Part shown: positions 12,955 to 22,903 of the stretch, one piece after another
Layout of the letters: every line of letters starts with the position of its first letter
Position numbering within the stretch: the stretch's first letter is position 1
Notes under the pieces: model-generated
Database searches by the model: none
What the model saw: the letters and a program-made list of their open reading frames with translations, nothing else
What the model was told of the DNA's origin: nothing
Translations under genes and position numbers: made by a program
Assembly: GCA_029891345.1 (NCBI GenBank)
Contig: CM056993.1
Span: forward strand, 273,266,900-273,330,899
Source of the DNA: Dryococelus australis
Lineage: Eukaryota > Arthropoda > Insecta > Phasmatodea > Phasmatidae
Direction: 5' to 3'
Length of the DNA stretch: 64,000 nucleotides

Positions 12955-13761
12955 TCACAGGATATGGCCGGCTTTGCAGAGCTCTTACAAGATATTCACT
13001 ATTTCGTTTGTGTGAGATATATTGCCGGCTTGGCGGGATGCAACAAGGAGACCTAGACAGTCCACAAGCTCGTTCACATCGTCCCAATACACATTCTACA
13101 ACCAGCTGCCACCATCAAGCATCAGACCCGATCCAGTCACGCCGATGTTCGGCAACAGATCTTCGATAATAGCGAATTTAGGATGGGTCTCATCCTTATA
13201 TGCATGACTGCTAGCATCATTGTCCACCAAATATTCATGTGTGAGCTGCAACAACTGACGGTACTGGTGAAGCATAGCATGTGAATAATCCCCAAGCACA
13301 TGTATAAACAATAGCTCATAGAGGCCAGGCGAGGCTTACATGACGATGTCCCCTACCTGGATAACATTGTTGGGCAGAAAGAAAACTTGTTTGTCGCCGA
13401 GGAACCACTTTCCCCATGCCTGTACACACCATAAGTAGAATCGTTCAGACAAGGTGTGTACGAATCGAGATAATTGATGAAGAACTGTAGAGCATGCATT
13501 GCATCACACCTTCTTGTGTTTCAAAGATGCCACGGGCACATCATCTTCATCACCGCCGATCGCCTCTTCCTCCTCTGCTGCAGTCTTGTGTTTCGGCGCG
13601 AAGCGCGGCTCCGCCTTCAAAGCAAGGTGAACAGGTGGCGGAGGCTGCAACATGACGAGCCACGAGATTATCTGCTGGAGGACCTCCGACAATGCCACAT
13701 CATGTTCCATACACACCCTCTTGGCGAGCAGATACTTGTTGGGGAACACTCGCAACAACAT
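12955..13761 (-). pseudogene. Polinton-family conserved protein with NELVD signature (left arm)
   Basis: ATG at 13761 begins MLLRVFPNKYLLAKRV. The N-terminal part contains a Pro run (QPPPPVHLALKAEP) and an acidic stretch (EEEEAIGGDEDD). The C-terminal part contains KWFLGDKQVFFLPNN and ends with YWDDVNELVDCLGLLVAS, a signature I associate with a conserved protein found next to integrases in arthropod Polinton-like elements. Function unknown. There are at least two frame or stop defects. The right arm has the same protein at 24968-25737. It overlaps the end of the coiled-coil gene, as in the other arm. Confidence 0.65.
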
Positions 13762-14782
13762 GACTCAGATCCTCCGTGGGGGTAGCAATAGTGCTGATAC
13801 ATACTGTCAAATGAACACCGTGTATATATATATATATAAAGTGGCAATGCTGGATCAACTTGGTAAGGTTTTATTCCACTTTGCCAATGCATTAGTATGA
13901 CAGCATCCCATACATGGTTGAAATGAGCCCACTTGCCCTCACCGACACATATTTCAGATAAATAGTTTGAGAGTGTGCGGTGTATAACATCTTCCAATTT
14001 CACAAGCTGTACACTCAGTGCATTGATGCGGGATGTGATGAGCTTGGTGGTAACTTCGCCAATGATTCTGGTAGTCATTCCCGACATGACAGTTCCGATC
14101 AGGGCATCCAGGGTAGCCACAGTTATTTACTGCGAATCCCCAGCAGTACCACGACTATCCTACATCGCAAAGAGAAGCCGAGTCATGCCTTCACAGCAGA
14201 GTGTTTGGTCATGAGATCGTGGTTCATGACCATGTCGGAGACGTGCTCTATCTGTGTACTCAGAGCAACCAGTTTGCTCGCATTGGTGCTTGCCACAAGC
14301 ATATGATCTTTCAGAGTAGCACCAAGGGCTTCCAGCACCCTGGTGTCAGTGTAAGAGCCCAGGCCATCCACATTCTTCGTGACACCGGCAAGTGTACTAC
14401 CCAAACTGCCGAGGTTATGAACATTGGATGTGAGGGTCGATATCTGATAAGACAGTTGACCAGATAACATACCAACAGCATCAAAGTTCGATTCCACACC
14501 TCTAAGCTTAGGCTCCAAGGCCATGAGCCGAGACACATCTGACTTGAGCGAGCGAAGATGAGTGTCAGTGGCGATACATATGGTCTGTAGAAGTTCCATA
14601 GACTTGGAATAAATGGCGCGGACAAAGGACACGTTCACCGCATCGCCATAGTGCTTAGATCCCACAAAAGGCTTGGCCCACTTCCCACCAAAACAACAGT
14701 TCTCATCATTAGTAGAAATAATACAAATGTCCTGTGAATGCTTCAGGCCGCAATGGAATAACTTGGAAACGGCATAGCTCAT
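13700..14782 (-). pseudogene. Coiled-coil protein of element A, left copy with internal deletion
   Basis: Starts MSYAVSKLFHCGLKH, with the ATG overlapping the ATPase stop in an ATGA tetranucleotide. After ~60 residues comes a long Leu/Val-periodic region (MALEPKLRGVES, GSLGSTLAGVTKNVDGLG, LVALSTQIEHVSDM), typical of elongated coiled coils. A fiber-like or scaffold role is possible but unproven. Compared with the right copy it lacks about 190 residues after LRGVES. It also carries a ~164-bp insertion at 13774-13937 containing an (AT)n tract. A frame break lies near 14.15 kb. Confidence 0.6.
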
Positions 14783-15475
14783 AGTTCATTAGAGCACAAT
14801 AATGAACTGATCGAAGTTGCATCGAAACCAGGCCTTATAAGGAGGAAAGTCCTTGGTGATGACAAGAAACCCGTGCAGGTGATGCCAGCATCACAAGCAC
14901 ATATTTTAAAACAATCGAAAGTCATATCGGTGTTCACATGATCGGAATACAGGTGATGGAGATTCAGGTCATCCATACGAAACAGAATGAGGAAATTGGC
15001 ACTGTCACGCAGAAGTTGCTTAGGCACATGCGAGTACATATGACAGATAAATCGTGTCCAAAGCAACATGGCAACACATACTGAAGTACTGTTGCATGGT
15101 GTTCTGCTTCTCACACACTCCATCGTCGAATACGAACACAGAGTTAGGCCTAGAATCGCTCGGCAGCACGACATCAGCATTGTCGCTAAACAGGAAATAC
15201 TGAATTTCATCCACGGCCTGTAGAACATGTGCCAGGCGAAGGTATTTCGGCTGTTGGAGAGACTTCGAGTAGAGATTAATGTTCTCGAAGCAGAGACCAT
15301 TGGGATACTCCAGAAGCCTGAGGAGCACACACGTCTTCCCACAGTTGCTTGGACCAGAGATAATAGCACAAACAGTGTTTGGTAGAAGTTTCCCATCATG
15401 CGATTTCTGGGCAGTAAATTCGTCTCCAGTGGTGATGCTAATAGGAAGCATGGTAGTCCGGAGCACAATCTCCAT
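14779..15475 (-). pseudogene. Polinton packaging ATPase (FtsK/HerA type), left copy
   Basis: An A32-like/FtsK-HerA ATPase, the kind that pumps DNA into virion-like shells. ATG at 15475. A Walker A motif GPSNCGKT lies about 40 residues in, and a Walker B SVFVFDDG about 110 residues in. A frameshift near 15.03 kb moves the reading to another frame; the remainder (LLRDSANFLILFRMDDLNLHH) runs to the stop at 14779. Total ~230 residues is normal for the family. The stop overlaps the coiled-coil start (ATGA). It is divergent from the core/protease pair across 15476-15751. Family call is firm; the copy is broken. Confidence 0.85.
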
Positions 15476-15751
15476 CGTACTGAAACATGACCGCTAAACC
15501 ACATATACAGTACATATGGTAAACCTGTAATGCTGACCGCATTGCGTTAGTATACAGTAATGCATTGTGGGATCAAGGTCAAAAGGGGATGTGGACTGGT
15601 TAATATGCTGATCAACAACCTTCTGTTCGAAGCACATATTCCTGGTTATAATTTCTGCGGGCCTGGTACCTGGCTAGCGAGGAGATTGTAGTGAGGGGAT
15701 GTTCCAATCTACCCCTTTGATGAGGCGTGTTGGGAGCATGACATTGCAAAC
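15476..15751. promoter_or_regulatory. Divergent intergenic region between ATPase and core protein (left)
   Basis: Separates the minus-strand ATPase from the plus-strand core/protease genes. Blocks such as GTTGATCAGC on the ATPase strand and TGCATTGTGG / ACAATGTGG recur at 22600-22900 in the other arm, consistent with a shared bidirectional promoter. No clear TATA box. Confidence 0.35.
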
Positions 15752-16215
15752 GTGACGAGTGGCAGGTTGGAGGATAGGTACACGGCGGACAGGATCCATG
15801 TAGACAATGCCCACATGGAAGACGTTTCGCCCGCATCTAAGCTCCGTGATCGAAAGGCGGCCTGGGGAGTGACCAAGATCATGCGAGCGAAGGTGAAGAG
15901 TAGAATGATCCTGGAGTTCGGGAGTAAGAAGTAGAAGACAACAATATGTAAGAAACCGCACCACGAGTTAGGCGTGGTGCTATCTTGCCATTTCTCCAAC
16001 CGGCTATCTACCCAGTAGTCTAATCGGAGGGGCCAGCATGATAGCATGAGCGATGAACAGTACAAAAGGAGAAAACCAACAACTCTCGGAAGCGATCAGG
16101 CATAATAGGAAAATGGAAGCTCTTGCCCGGGGACCAAATAACGGTCAAGGCTTGTATCTCTGGCCATATAAGCAGGAGGGGGTGGAAGGAAGTGACAGGC
16201 AGTGGCAGGACAACG
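15752..16215 (+). pseudogene. Basic core-like minor virion protein, left copy
   Basis: Fragments in two frames. First come SPASKLRDRKAAWGV and basic IMRAKVKSRM near 15830-15910. A second block with AIRHNRKMEALARG and GQGLYLWPYK lies near 16095-16180. I associate this arrangement (basic segment, hydrophobic Gly-rich helix, ALxxGKGLYLxPYK-type tail) with a small protein placed just before the protease in Polinton-like elements, reminiscent of adenoviral core or membrane-active proteins. Frameshifts and stops separate the blocks. The counterpart lies at 22219-22590 on -. Role is inferred from position and composition. Confidence 0.5.
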
Positions 16216-16224
16216 ACGAAGGAG

Positions 16225-16566
16225 GTGATCCTAAGAGCTCTGCCTGATGCACCTTTCACAAACATTGATATTCGCGAGTGTGCTCTGAAACTACTAATAC
16301 CCAACTTTAGGGACGTCTTCATGTGGGACCGCCTACCGCACCGCCCATGGTAAGCAGAGAGAGGGGTAGTAAACCTAGATACCAGTCATGGGCCCGGGAT
16401 GCACTATGCTGTATATGCGAAGCAAGGAAGTAGGGTCGATTACTACGACAGCTATGGAAACCTAAGGGCTCCACCCGAACTGAAAACATACATGAGAGGC
16501 TCTAGGATCTATTACAACAACGTAGGACTCCAACTGTGGACACCTATGTTTGAGATTCCGACTTAA
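16225..16566 (+). pseudogene. Adenain-like cysteine protease, left copy, truncated
   Basis: Polinton/adenovirus-type maturation protease. The N-terminal block TNIDIRECALKLLIPNF, then FRDVFM, is followed by a stop after DRLPHRPW. The catalytic-His block appears as GMHYAVYAKQGS and the Asp/Asn block as VDYYDSYGNLRAPPEL. The frame closes at 16566, soon after YYNNVGLQLWT, so the catalytic Cys region present in the other copy is absent. The next bases match the C-terminal end of protein Z of element B, so an internal deletion removed the protease tail and everything up to Z. The usual ATG is replaced by GTG. Confidence 0.75.
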
Positions 16567-16630
16567 CATGGGATGCACGGGGGCAAAGTAATGACCATCG
16601 GATGGAGTACATCTACATTAAGGTATGAAT
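16567..16630 (+). pseudogene. Remnant of protein Z C-terminus
   Basis: SNDHRMEYIYI corresponds to HNDHRTEYVYI at the end of protein Z in element B (63472). It marks a deletion breakpoint that joined the protease directly to Z. Confidence 0.6.
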
Positions 16631-16657
16631 GCTCGGTACACCACGTTTATGCTGCAG

Positions 16658-16671
16658 GTGGTCATGACCAC
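16658..16671. promoter_or_regulatory. Perfect 14-bp palindrome upstream of TATA box
   Basis: GTGGTCATGACCAC, fully palindromic, 55 bp before the TATA box of the small-protein gene. The same 14 bases stand at the same place in element B (63425-63438). Nearly free of change while flanking bases differ, which suggests a bound site. Confidence 0.5.
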
Positions 16672-16725
16672 TACTATGTTCAATGGAGGAGGGTGAGGAC
16701 ACCGGAAGGCTAGTGCCTGTTGGTG

Positions 16726-16733
16726 TATAAAAA
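16726..16733 (+). promoter_or_regulatory. TATA box of the small-protein gene (element A)
   Basis: TATAAAAA, 59 bp before the ATG at 16785. The equivalent element B position has TATAAAAA on the minus strand (63374-63367). Confidence 0.55.
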
Positions 16734-16784
16734 CCCAGCCTGACGGATAGGAAAGACCACTGTAATGCACACACTTGTGGAACG

Positions 16785-17078
16785 ATGGAGGTTCTGTTTG
16801 CGGAACAGAATGGCAACAGCCAGTTCACAGCATTGGCCGACCACACATTGGGCAAACGGTTCGTTGCGGAGGACTTCTGGTGGGACGAAACAGCTTATGG
16901 TTCGTGCATCACATGCCTATTGCAAGGTATGGTCCGGGTATGACTACTGATGCGGTACACACAGCTCATCAACGACAGCAACATGGCAGCGATGAACAAC
17001 TGTAATGTGTTCATAACGTACCGCGGAATCAAGCCCACAGGCAACAGCAAGACGATGCACGTCTTCGAGTTTTCATAA
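16785..17078 (+). pseudogene. Conserved small Polinton-associated protein, element A
   Basis: ATG at 16785 opens MEVLFAEQNGNSQF, then LADHTLGKRFVAEDF and AYGSCITCLLQG. A frame break follows, and the reading resumes as RYTQLINDSNMAAMNN, then VFITYRGIK, and ends HVFEFS with stop at 17078. Element B has the same protein at 63026-63323, including RLPTRYSQL. About 97 residues. The pattern (LGKxYxV start, LPxRYS, short GxT...xFEF end) belongs to short proteins common in arthropod genomes near such elements. A nucleic-acid-binding fold is my guess only. It has its own TATA box and palindrome. Confidence 0.55.
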
Positions 17079-17122
17079 ATGCGAACTCGCCGGCTCTCAC
17101 TTTCTCTCTCTCTCAAAATTAA

Positions 17123-18059
17123 ATGTATAATGCTTTTAGGCTGCTGGACGTGGACAAGTACGACAGCATCATGGTTGGATACTGCCATGTGCAATTCAAA
17201 CTGCCGGGGCGGCCAGAGCACGTGGAATGTTGCACAGGGCTCAAACATTGGATGAATCACAGGGATGGAGATTGTCTCATCCTCTATCCAACACCCTGCT
17301 GTATTGTAGCCTGTCTAATCTACTACCCATGACTGAATTCTGAACTACCATGTACCACAGCACTTCTGATGGAATGTGTAAACCAAGGTGATGTACACCA
17401 GGTATGGTCACAGTGGACAATTGCATATGAGCAGTACCAGCCGACCGGACTTACGCGCTGAGCAGTGTCTTGCACCGGCGAACAGCATAGGACCATCATG
17501 AAGCATGGGAGAGTGATGTGGAATATGCTGTGTACGCTGCTCACATGTGAGGGGTTTCTCGCAGCAAAGTACATATATGAGGCCATGAGTACTACATCGC
17601 ACGTGATCCAATGTCAGTGCATCGCCCAAGAGAGACATGAGTTTCTACCTGCAGTCTTTGGCAGCGCAACTTCCAGGAGAGTCAACCACCACCACCATGG
17701 TCTTCGACAAAGATGACTATGTGTAGTTCCGGCCGGAAGATACTAACCTCTATGAACGTTATTATATGGGCTACCAATGTGTCATGTTCTAACCAGAGCT
17801 CAGGTACAAGCAGGTCCATGTGTGTGATGGCACCAACCATTTCTGGGGCTATCAGGATGCCTGGGATGAATTCCACAGCGCAATACACCTGTGTGACAAG
17901 TACGATGGATGTGTGGTCGTCCATTTTCGCTCCAACAGTCGCCTCCCCGCTGCTGGGTACATACTCAAGGCTCATGCAGCAGGTGGCATTTACACCACAG
18001 GGGCACTGCACTGTGCACCATTTGTGCCCCAACATGCCGCTGCAATATGGTGCAGATGA
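17123..18059 (+). pseudogene. Conserved protein Y of unknown function, element A
   Basis: Not recognised. Begins with a block YDSIMVGYCHVQFKL and HVECC near 17160-17230. Middle frames are broken by stops (EAWESDVEYAVYAAHM near 17500). The last open block holds NHFWGYQDAWDEFHSA, then RLPAAGYILKAHA. Element B keeps the same blocks in a longer open frame (62113-62772). Here the C-terminal ~180 codons are deleted and the frame runs into sequence homologous to the start of the Pro-rich gene. A purine/pyrimidine dinucleotide run precedes the gene in both elements. Confidence 0.45.
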
Positions 18060-18125
18060 GGTAGGGGAATACGTATTGCTATATGACATCCTCCACATGC
18101 CACCGCCTCATAGCCGCTACCCTCG

Positions 18126-18682
18126 ATGCTGCCATCCACTGCACACATGGAGGGCAGCCCCTCCCTCCCCAAGATCACCTGTCCACCACCACCAACCATT
18201 ATCACACTCGATGATGATGGAGCACTAGTGACCACTCCCCAGGAGGAGGCTGCCCAGATGCTGCTGGACATCGCTCGCTGCCTGAGCGATGCGCCGCCGA
18301 TGATAGCAGAATTGACAGAGCTGCTAGGTCTGTTACCCAGCAGGCCGTCAACACCACCATTAAAATGGCACCATCCATCAGCAGTGCCACAAACATCAGG
18401 GACCATGCCCATGGTGCCGAGGCGGCAGCAACAGGTGTACGCCTTCACAACCACCTCCGCCAGGCTTGTGGACGCAGGCACCTCCACCGAAGGACCGGCG
18501 ATAGTAAATGCTGCCACCTCCACCTGTCCTGCGAGGAGGAGGAAGGTGCCGCAGCCATACAGATGTCTGCCCGACGCCCTCAGGAGAGGCCAGAAGCACT
18601 CCCAGATGCCCGCTTCCTCTCACAGGACGAGAGGAAGGCGGTGTTGCGACGACTGTTCGAGACACAGCTGGCCTCTGTGTAG
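18126..18682 (+). pseudogene. Pro/Thr-rich protein, element A
   Basis: Homologous to 60924-61772 of element B. It opens with MEGSPSLPK, then TIITLDDDGALVTT and QMLLDIARCLSDAPPM. A Pro/Thr/Ser-rich stretch follows with GTSTEGPAIVNAATSTCP. After a one-base shift relative to element B it ends LSQDERKAVLRRLFETQLASV with stop at 18682. Low-complexity middle with conserved ends suggests a flexible linker protein. Function unknown. Confidence 0.5.
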
Positions 18683-20641
18683 GGTGTGTGTATTGATAGC
18701 AGTGTGTGTGGCCTAGTGATGTGTAGATATGTCTATATTCACTTTTTATTATGTGTGTGTTTTTTTTATTCGGGAGAGAGAGCTGTAATCATGTTTATAA
18801 TAATAAATAGTGGTTTGTAAATGATATATGTATGTATTCTTAATTCTTGTGAGTCTGTACCCCTTTCACCCATACTACTACTCGTAGTCTACCTGTTATT
18901 GATGCCGATGTAGTGTGTATATGGAATATGGGTACAAACTAATAACAAAGTAACGGTGAAGGTATCAGAATATACATAAAATCAAAGTCGACCACCACCA
19001 CCTCACATATGGTGCACACACTCACCGATGTCCTCTGCGATTAACGGCAGGAGGGCAGGTACTACAGCTCCGAGGTCCGCATGGTGCTGCCTGGATGAAA
19101 CCACACCTGCATCCGGAATGGGGCCACCTCCCCTGCACCTGTAACAGCACACACACACTTCTGTTTCGGTGTCGCGCCCCCGATCACTGCCCAAACATGT
19201 GGGGGCAGCTTATGAATTAGCAACCTTCAGTCACAGATACCACCAACACAACCACCAGGTAATCATTTGCGCCATATGTACACACAATGCACTATAAGAC
19301 ACAAATAACATGACTTTCTGTGAGGCTGGCGTGATAAATATGGGACTGCTTCGGTTTCGATGCCGAAACAGAAAAGATTACTGAACACATTCACAAACAA
19401 ACAGACATAGTATGAAACAAACAACAAAAGGTGTACAAGAGGGGGGGGGCAGCTAGAGGCTAGAAACTTTGTAAGAAGAAGTCATGCAGCTTTGGTATGG
19501 GTGACTAGACCCTTCAGCATAAACAAACAATTCATATACAGACCTCCACATTCTCGTCATTCCCGAAGGTATAACTGTTGTGCCCCCCCCCCCCTGGGAG
19601 GGTGAAAAAACAGAGTTCCCCAGGTCGGAGACCGAACTTAGACAGCATATCCCCGGGTAGATATTATGTGTGTAAAATGCATATGAGTGTACCCAAATAA
19701 GTCGAGATGTAAACAGTAATGAGAGTGGTTGTGAGTAACAAAGAACAGTACATGTACATATTTCGTAGTAGATGTATAAACAGATACAAAGAGGCCATAG
19801 TGAGTGAATGTGAAATGGTATATATATACTCAGCAAGGGATGGATGTGACGTCCCCTGCAGTAGGCGCGACATGCTACTAGCACCTTCAAGAAACAGCAG
19901 CAAAACACGTGATAGCATCATTATACAGCTAATATATGTCATCGAGTGTTCCTCCAATTGCTAAACATGCACCAGGACTCTGGTCATACATCTGTGCAGG
20001 ACTTGTACTGCTCCCCGCATGTTCTCTAGCGAACGACCAGCCAGCATACGTGTCAGAGCAGATCAGGCCCCCCATATGTGCTCCAGTATGCTGGAACCAA
20101 GCCATAAAGTATACAAGATGCATTGAAGATGATGCACGTGCAGTATACTTGGGGGACAGTGATCTGAACTGGTGGCAACCAGGGTGGGGAATAAGAACCA
20201 AATGTACACAAGGCGCCATAGCGTACATGCGGCCAGCGCGCCTGACCAGCTATAGTCTGTTCTCCAATATGCTGTAAATGCTCACAGCAAAGACACAATT
20301 GCACACACTGTTGACACGCTCTACAAGAAAATTATACAACTCTTGTATGTACTCGAGCATGCTGTCCAGGCAAGTCAACACATCTGGTAAGATATATATG
20401 ACTCCTACATACACTACAGTGTGTTGGAACTGGAGCAGGAGAATACCAGCATACTTGGCAGAATTCCTATACATTTCCTGCTTGAAACTCCAGCATGCCG
20501 GGACAAATCCACTTGCAAACACAGGTAGTTCGTTGCGGGAGAGGGGATCGGAAGCTCGTCAGCTTCGACGGTCCCAGGGCGAGGAACTGCCTACTACTTT
20601 GCATTCCGACCTGGTTAGAATGCCTAGGGCAGACACATATA
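18683..20641. other. Conserved long spacer between converging genes (element A)
   Basis: About 1.96 kb between the plus-strand Pro-rich gene and the minus-strand PolB remnant. It is collinear, in reverse, with 59032-60923 of element B over much of its length. Shared landmarks are two G/C homopolymers (19441-19452, 19584-19597), a block at 19666-19750 that is roughly 90% identical by eye, and imperfect CCAGCATGCTGG palindromes at 20083-20094, 20355-20367, 20445-20456 and 20490-20501. Open frames here have no consistent protein pattern. Confidence 0.55.
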
Positions 20642-21070
20642 TCATAATACATGCTTGCCAGGGTGCGTGTGCACCGAGATATACCCAATGTAGCCATAGG
20701 GAATGGTGTTTATTCCATCGTCCAAGATCTGATGCTTGTTGTCCATCCATAACAGTGCGAGCTTATTGCTGCATTCTGCGTAGACGTCATGGTGATGCGA
20801 CTTAATGCTATGGACCTGCACCCTCATGAGTTGGTGGTGTAGAAGAACATGCCTGTAGTCCTCGATTGTAATAACTCGATGGACGACACTCTTCTGAACC
20901 CCTGTGGCCTGCTTAGCAGCCTTGTCCCTGCATGTATACGCATACGATTTGGCCCTTAGCCCGATGAACTCCATCATGTTGTTCCCCCTGCACTCATCCT
21001 TAAAGTTGACAACGATCTTTGCATTGTCATTGGCAGAACACCATGTTGATGTTCCTACCCTTCTTGGCAT
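20642..21070 (-). pseudogene. polB: Protein-primed family-B DNA polymerase, C-terminal ~140 codons
   Basis: Reads NFKDECRGNNMMEFIGLRAK, then YAYTCRDKAAK, QKSVVHRVITIEDY and NKLALLWMDNKHQI, a C-terminal (thumb-side) end of Polinton PolB. The matching end in element B is at ~58600-59028. Everything upstream, including exonuclease and polymerase motifs, is absent. At about 21070 it abuts the truncated capsid-like gene in the same orientation, so the junction is a recombination breakpoint. Confidence 0.8.
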
Positions 21071-21833
21071 ACTTCAACAATTTCACCCGTTCTGTCATTT
21101 TCACCTGCACGTATGGCAGAAGCCATTCAATGGACCGGATAGCAAGCATCGTGCCTTTTGGCATGGTCGCAGTATCTAGCAAGGCATAAGCTGCATATTG
21201 GCAATGAGAATAACCAGCTGCTGCTTCGCATCAATGATCATATGTTTGTAGACCTTGGCACAGAGACTTCAAATTTCCCCTGTGGGTAGATTGGGACCTT
21301 GTAGTCCTTCTCGATAGCCCAGCCGGCCATTTTTGCCACAGGAAGCTTGTTTTGATCCCGCATCCCATCTAATTCCCCACCATTGAGCTCGTGCGCGATG
21401 TGGCTTATCATGTGTAGAATCCCATTCCTAACGATTTTCATCATTGCTAGTAGAGCATTTCTGGCCTTCAGAATCGTCCCCCGAAACCGCAAATAGGAAT
21501 TACAGGGTGCAGTGTAGACATCTTGATTTTGGACCAGTATCCGCAAATCGGGCGAGATGGCGTATGGTTCTGGCAGATGAGGTGGGTATACGTGCAGTTC
21601 CGCCTTGGTGGTCAAGTCTTCGAACCTCACCGGCACTGTCATGTTTACCACTTCTCATTATCCTTGATGTAGCGAAACATGCAGTTGCGTTCATCGATGT
21701 CCGGTATGGAGTAGTATGTTTGAAAGTCTATTAGTGTGATTTTCCATGCCCCCTTTTGTTTTAGTGGTGGCAATGCGCGGCGCACAGTTCTGAGCTGTTG
21801 CCCGACAGGATCAGCATTACAGACATGACTCAT
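21071..21833 (-). pseudogene. Capsid-like conserved protein, N-terminal part
   Basis: Main open frame 21651-21238 contains FEDLTTKAELHVYPP, then LRILVQNQDVYTAPCNSYLR, then ILHMISHIAHELNGGELD. These blocks match a large uncharacterised Polinton-encoded protein family whose likely role is a jelly-roll capsid component. After a stop at 21238 the reading resumes in another frame (WLLPYVQVKMTERVKLLKYA) and ends abruptly at ~21070 against PolB. The stretch 21645-21833 (ITLIDFQTYYSIPDIDERN) is open in another frame just before it and overlaps the protease end. The capsid role is inference. Confidence 0.5.
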
Positions 21834-22213
21834 TGGTACATACTGTGTGTCTCATGTTAAGTAGGAATCTCAGACATAGAAGTCCACATTTCCATTGCCG
21901 TGGCTGCTGTTTGGCCCCATGGTTGTAATAGATCCTAGTGCTACTCATATAAATTTTCAGTTTGGCTGGGACCCTTAGGTTGTTGTAGCTGTCGTAGTAG
22001 TCGACCCTACTTCCTTGCTTCAAATATGTAGTCCAGTGCATCTCAGGCCCATGACTGGTATCTAGATTTTATTACACCTCTCTCAGCGCATCATGGGTAG
22101 TGCGGTAGGCGGTCCCGCATGAAGACGCCCATGAAGTTGGGTATTTGCAATTTCCGAGCGCACTTGTGTATATCAATATTCGTGAGAGGTGCATCAGGCA
22201 GGGTTCTTAACAT
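21817..22213 (-). pseudogene. Adenain-like cysteine protease, right copy
   Basis: ATG at 22213 begins MLRTLPDAPLTNIDIH, then KLQIPNFMGVFMRD. A stop after LPHYP splits the frame. The second part (22041-21817) holds catalytic His in MHWTTYLKQ, the Asp of VDYYDSYNNL, and the Gln...Cys block KQQPRQWKCGLLCLRFL. All catalytic blocks are visible, unlike the left copy. About 130 codons in all, somewhat short. Adenovirus-like proteases process capsid precursors; here the gene lies between core protein and capsid-like gene, as expected. Confidence 0.8.
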
Positions 22214-22218
22214 ACAGT

Positions 22219-22590
22219 TTTTGCTCCACAGACAAGAGCTTCCATTTTCCTATTATTCCTGACTGCTTTCGAGAGTCGTTGGTTTTTTCCTTTAGCACTG
22301 ATCACCCCCTCTCGCTATACCGCTGGCCCCTCTGATTAGACTACCGAGTAGTCTGATTGCTGGCAGGAAAAACTGCAAAATCGCACCGTCCTTAACTCGG
22401 CAGTGCGGTTTCCTATGCATGGATGTTTTCTTCTTCATCTTCCTCCCGAATGCCAGGCACTTTCCACGCTTCACCTTCACTCACATGATCTTGGCCACTC
22501 CCTAGGCAAGCAGTCGTTCATGGAGCTTAGATGCGGGCGAAACGCCTACAATACGGGCTTTGGTTGCGAGGATCCTTTCCTCCGCATGTC
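22219..22590 (-). pseudogene. Basic core-like minor virion protein, right copy
   Basis: Blocks SPASKLHERLLA, then VKVKRGKCLAFGRKMKKKTS (strongly basic), then a hydrophobic helix ILQFFLPAIRLLGSLI followed by RGASGIARG. A frame change then leads to RNNRKMEALV just before the protease ATG. The basic region plus amphipathic Gly-rich helix resembles adenoviral core or membrane-lytic minor capsid proteins; the link is by pattern and position only. Two stops and a frameshift. Confidence 0.5.
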
Positions 22591-22903
22591 CATCCTATAA
22601 AGTGCTACCTGGTGCATATGCAATGTCGTGCTCCCAACATGCCTCGTCGAGGGGGTTGATTGGAACGACCCCTACCTTCAATTTCCTCACTAGCAGGGTA
22701 CCAAGCCCACAGAATTTGTAGCCGTGAATATGTGCTTCGAAAGGAAGGTTGTTGATCAGCGTATTCACCAGTCTGTGTCCCCTCTCGACTTTGCTCCTAC
22801 TGATGCATTACTGCATACTAACACAATGTGGTCAGCATGTACATCATTTATACGTTTCGCACAACAATAAGTACGTGTTGTTTAGCAGACACATCACAGT
22901 ACA
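22591..22903. promoter_or_regulatory. Divergent intergenic region between core protein and ATPase (right)
   Basis: Mirror of 15476-15751. The ATPase side carries GTTGTTGATCAGCGTATTCA and ACAATGTGGTCAGCATG, with a TTTATACG TATA-like box at about 22847. Confidence 0.35.

Noticed and set aside
18520..18560. Programmed frameshift at the GAGGAGGAGGAAGG run of the Pro-rich gene
   Set aside because: Element B stays in one frame through the same run with only a stop codon. Counting bases shows a one-base loss in element A, so ordinary decay explains it.
19453..19957. Hydrophobic 97-151 codon frames conserved with 59680-59958
   Set aside because: The DNA is equally conserved outside the frames, and the frames are not maintained over the same limits, so conserved non-coding DNA is more likely than a membrane protein.
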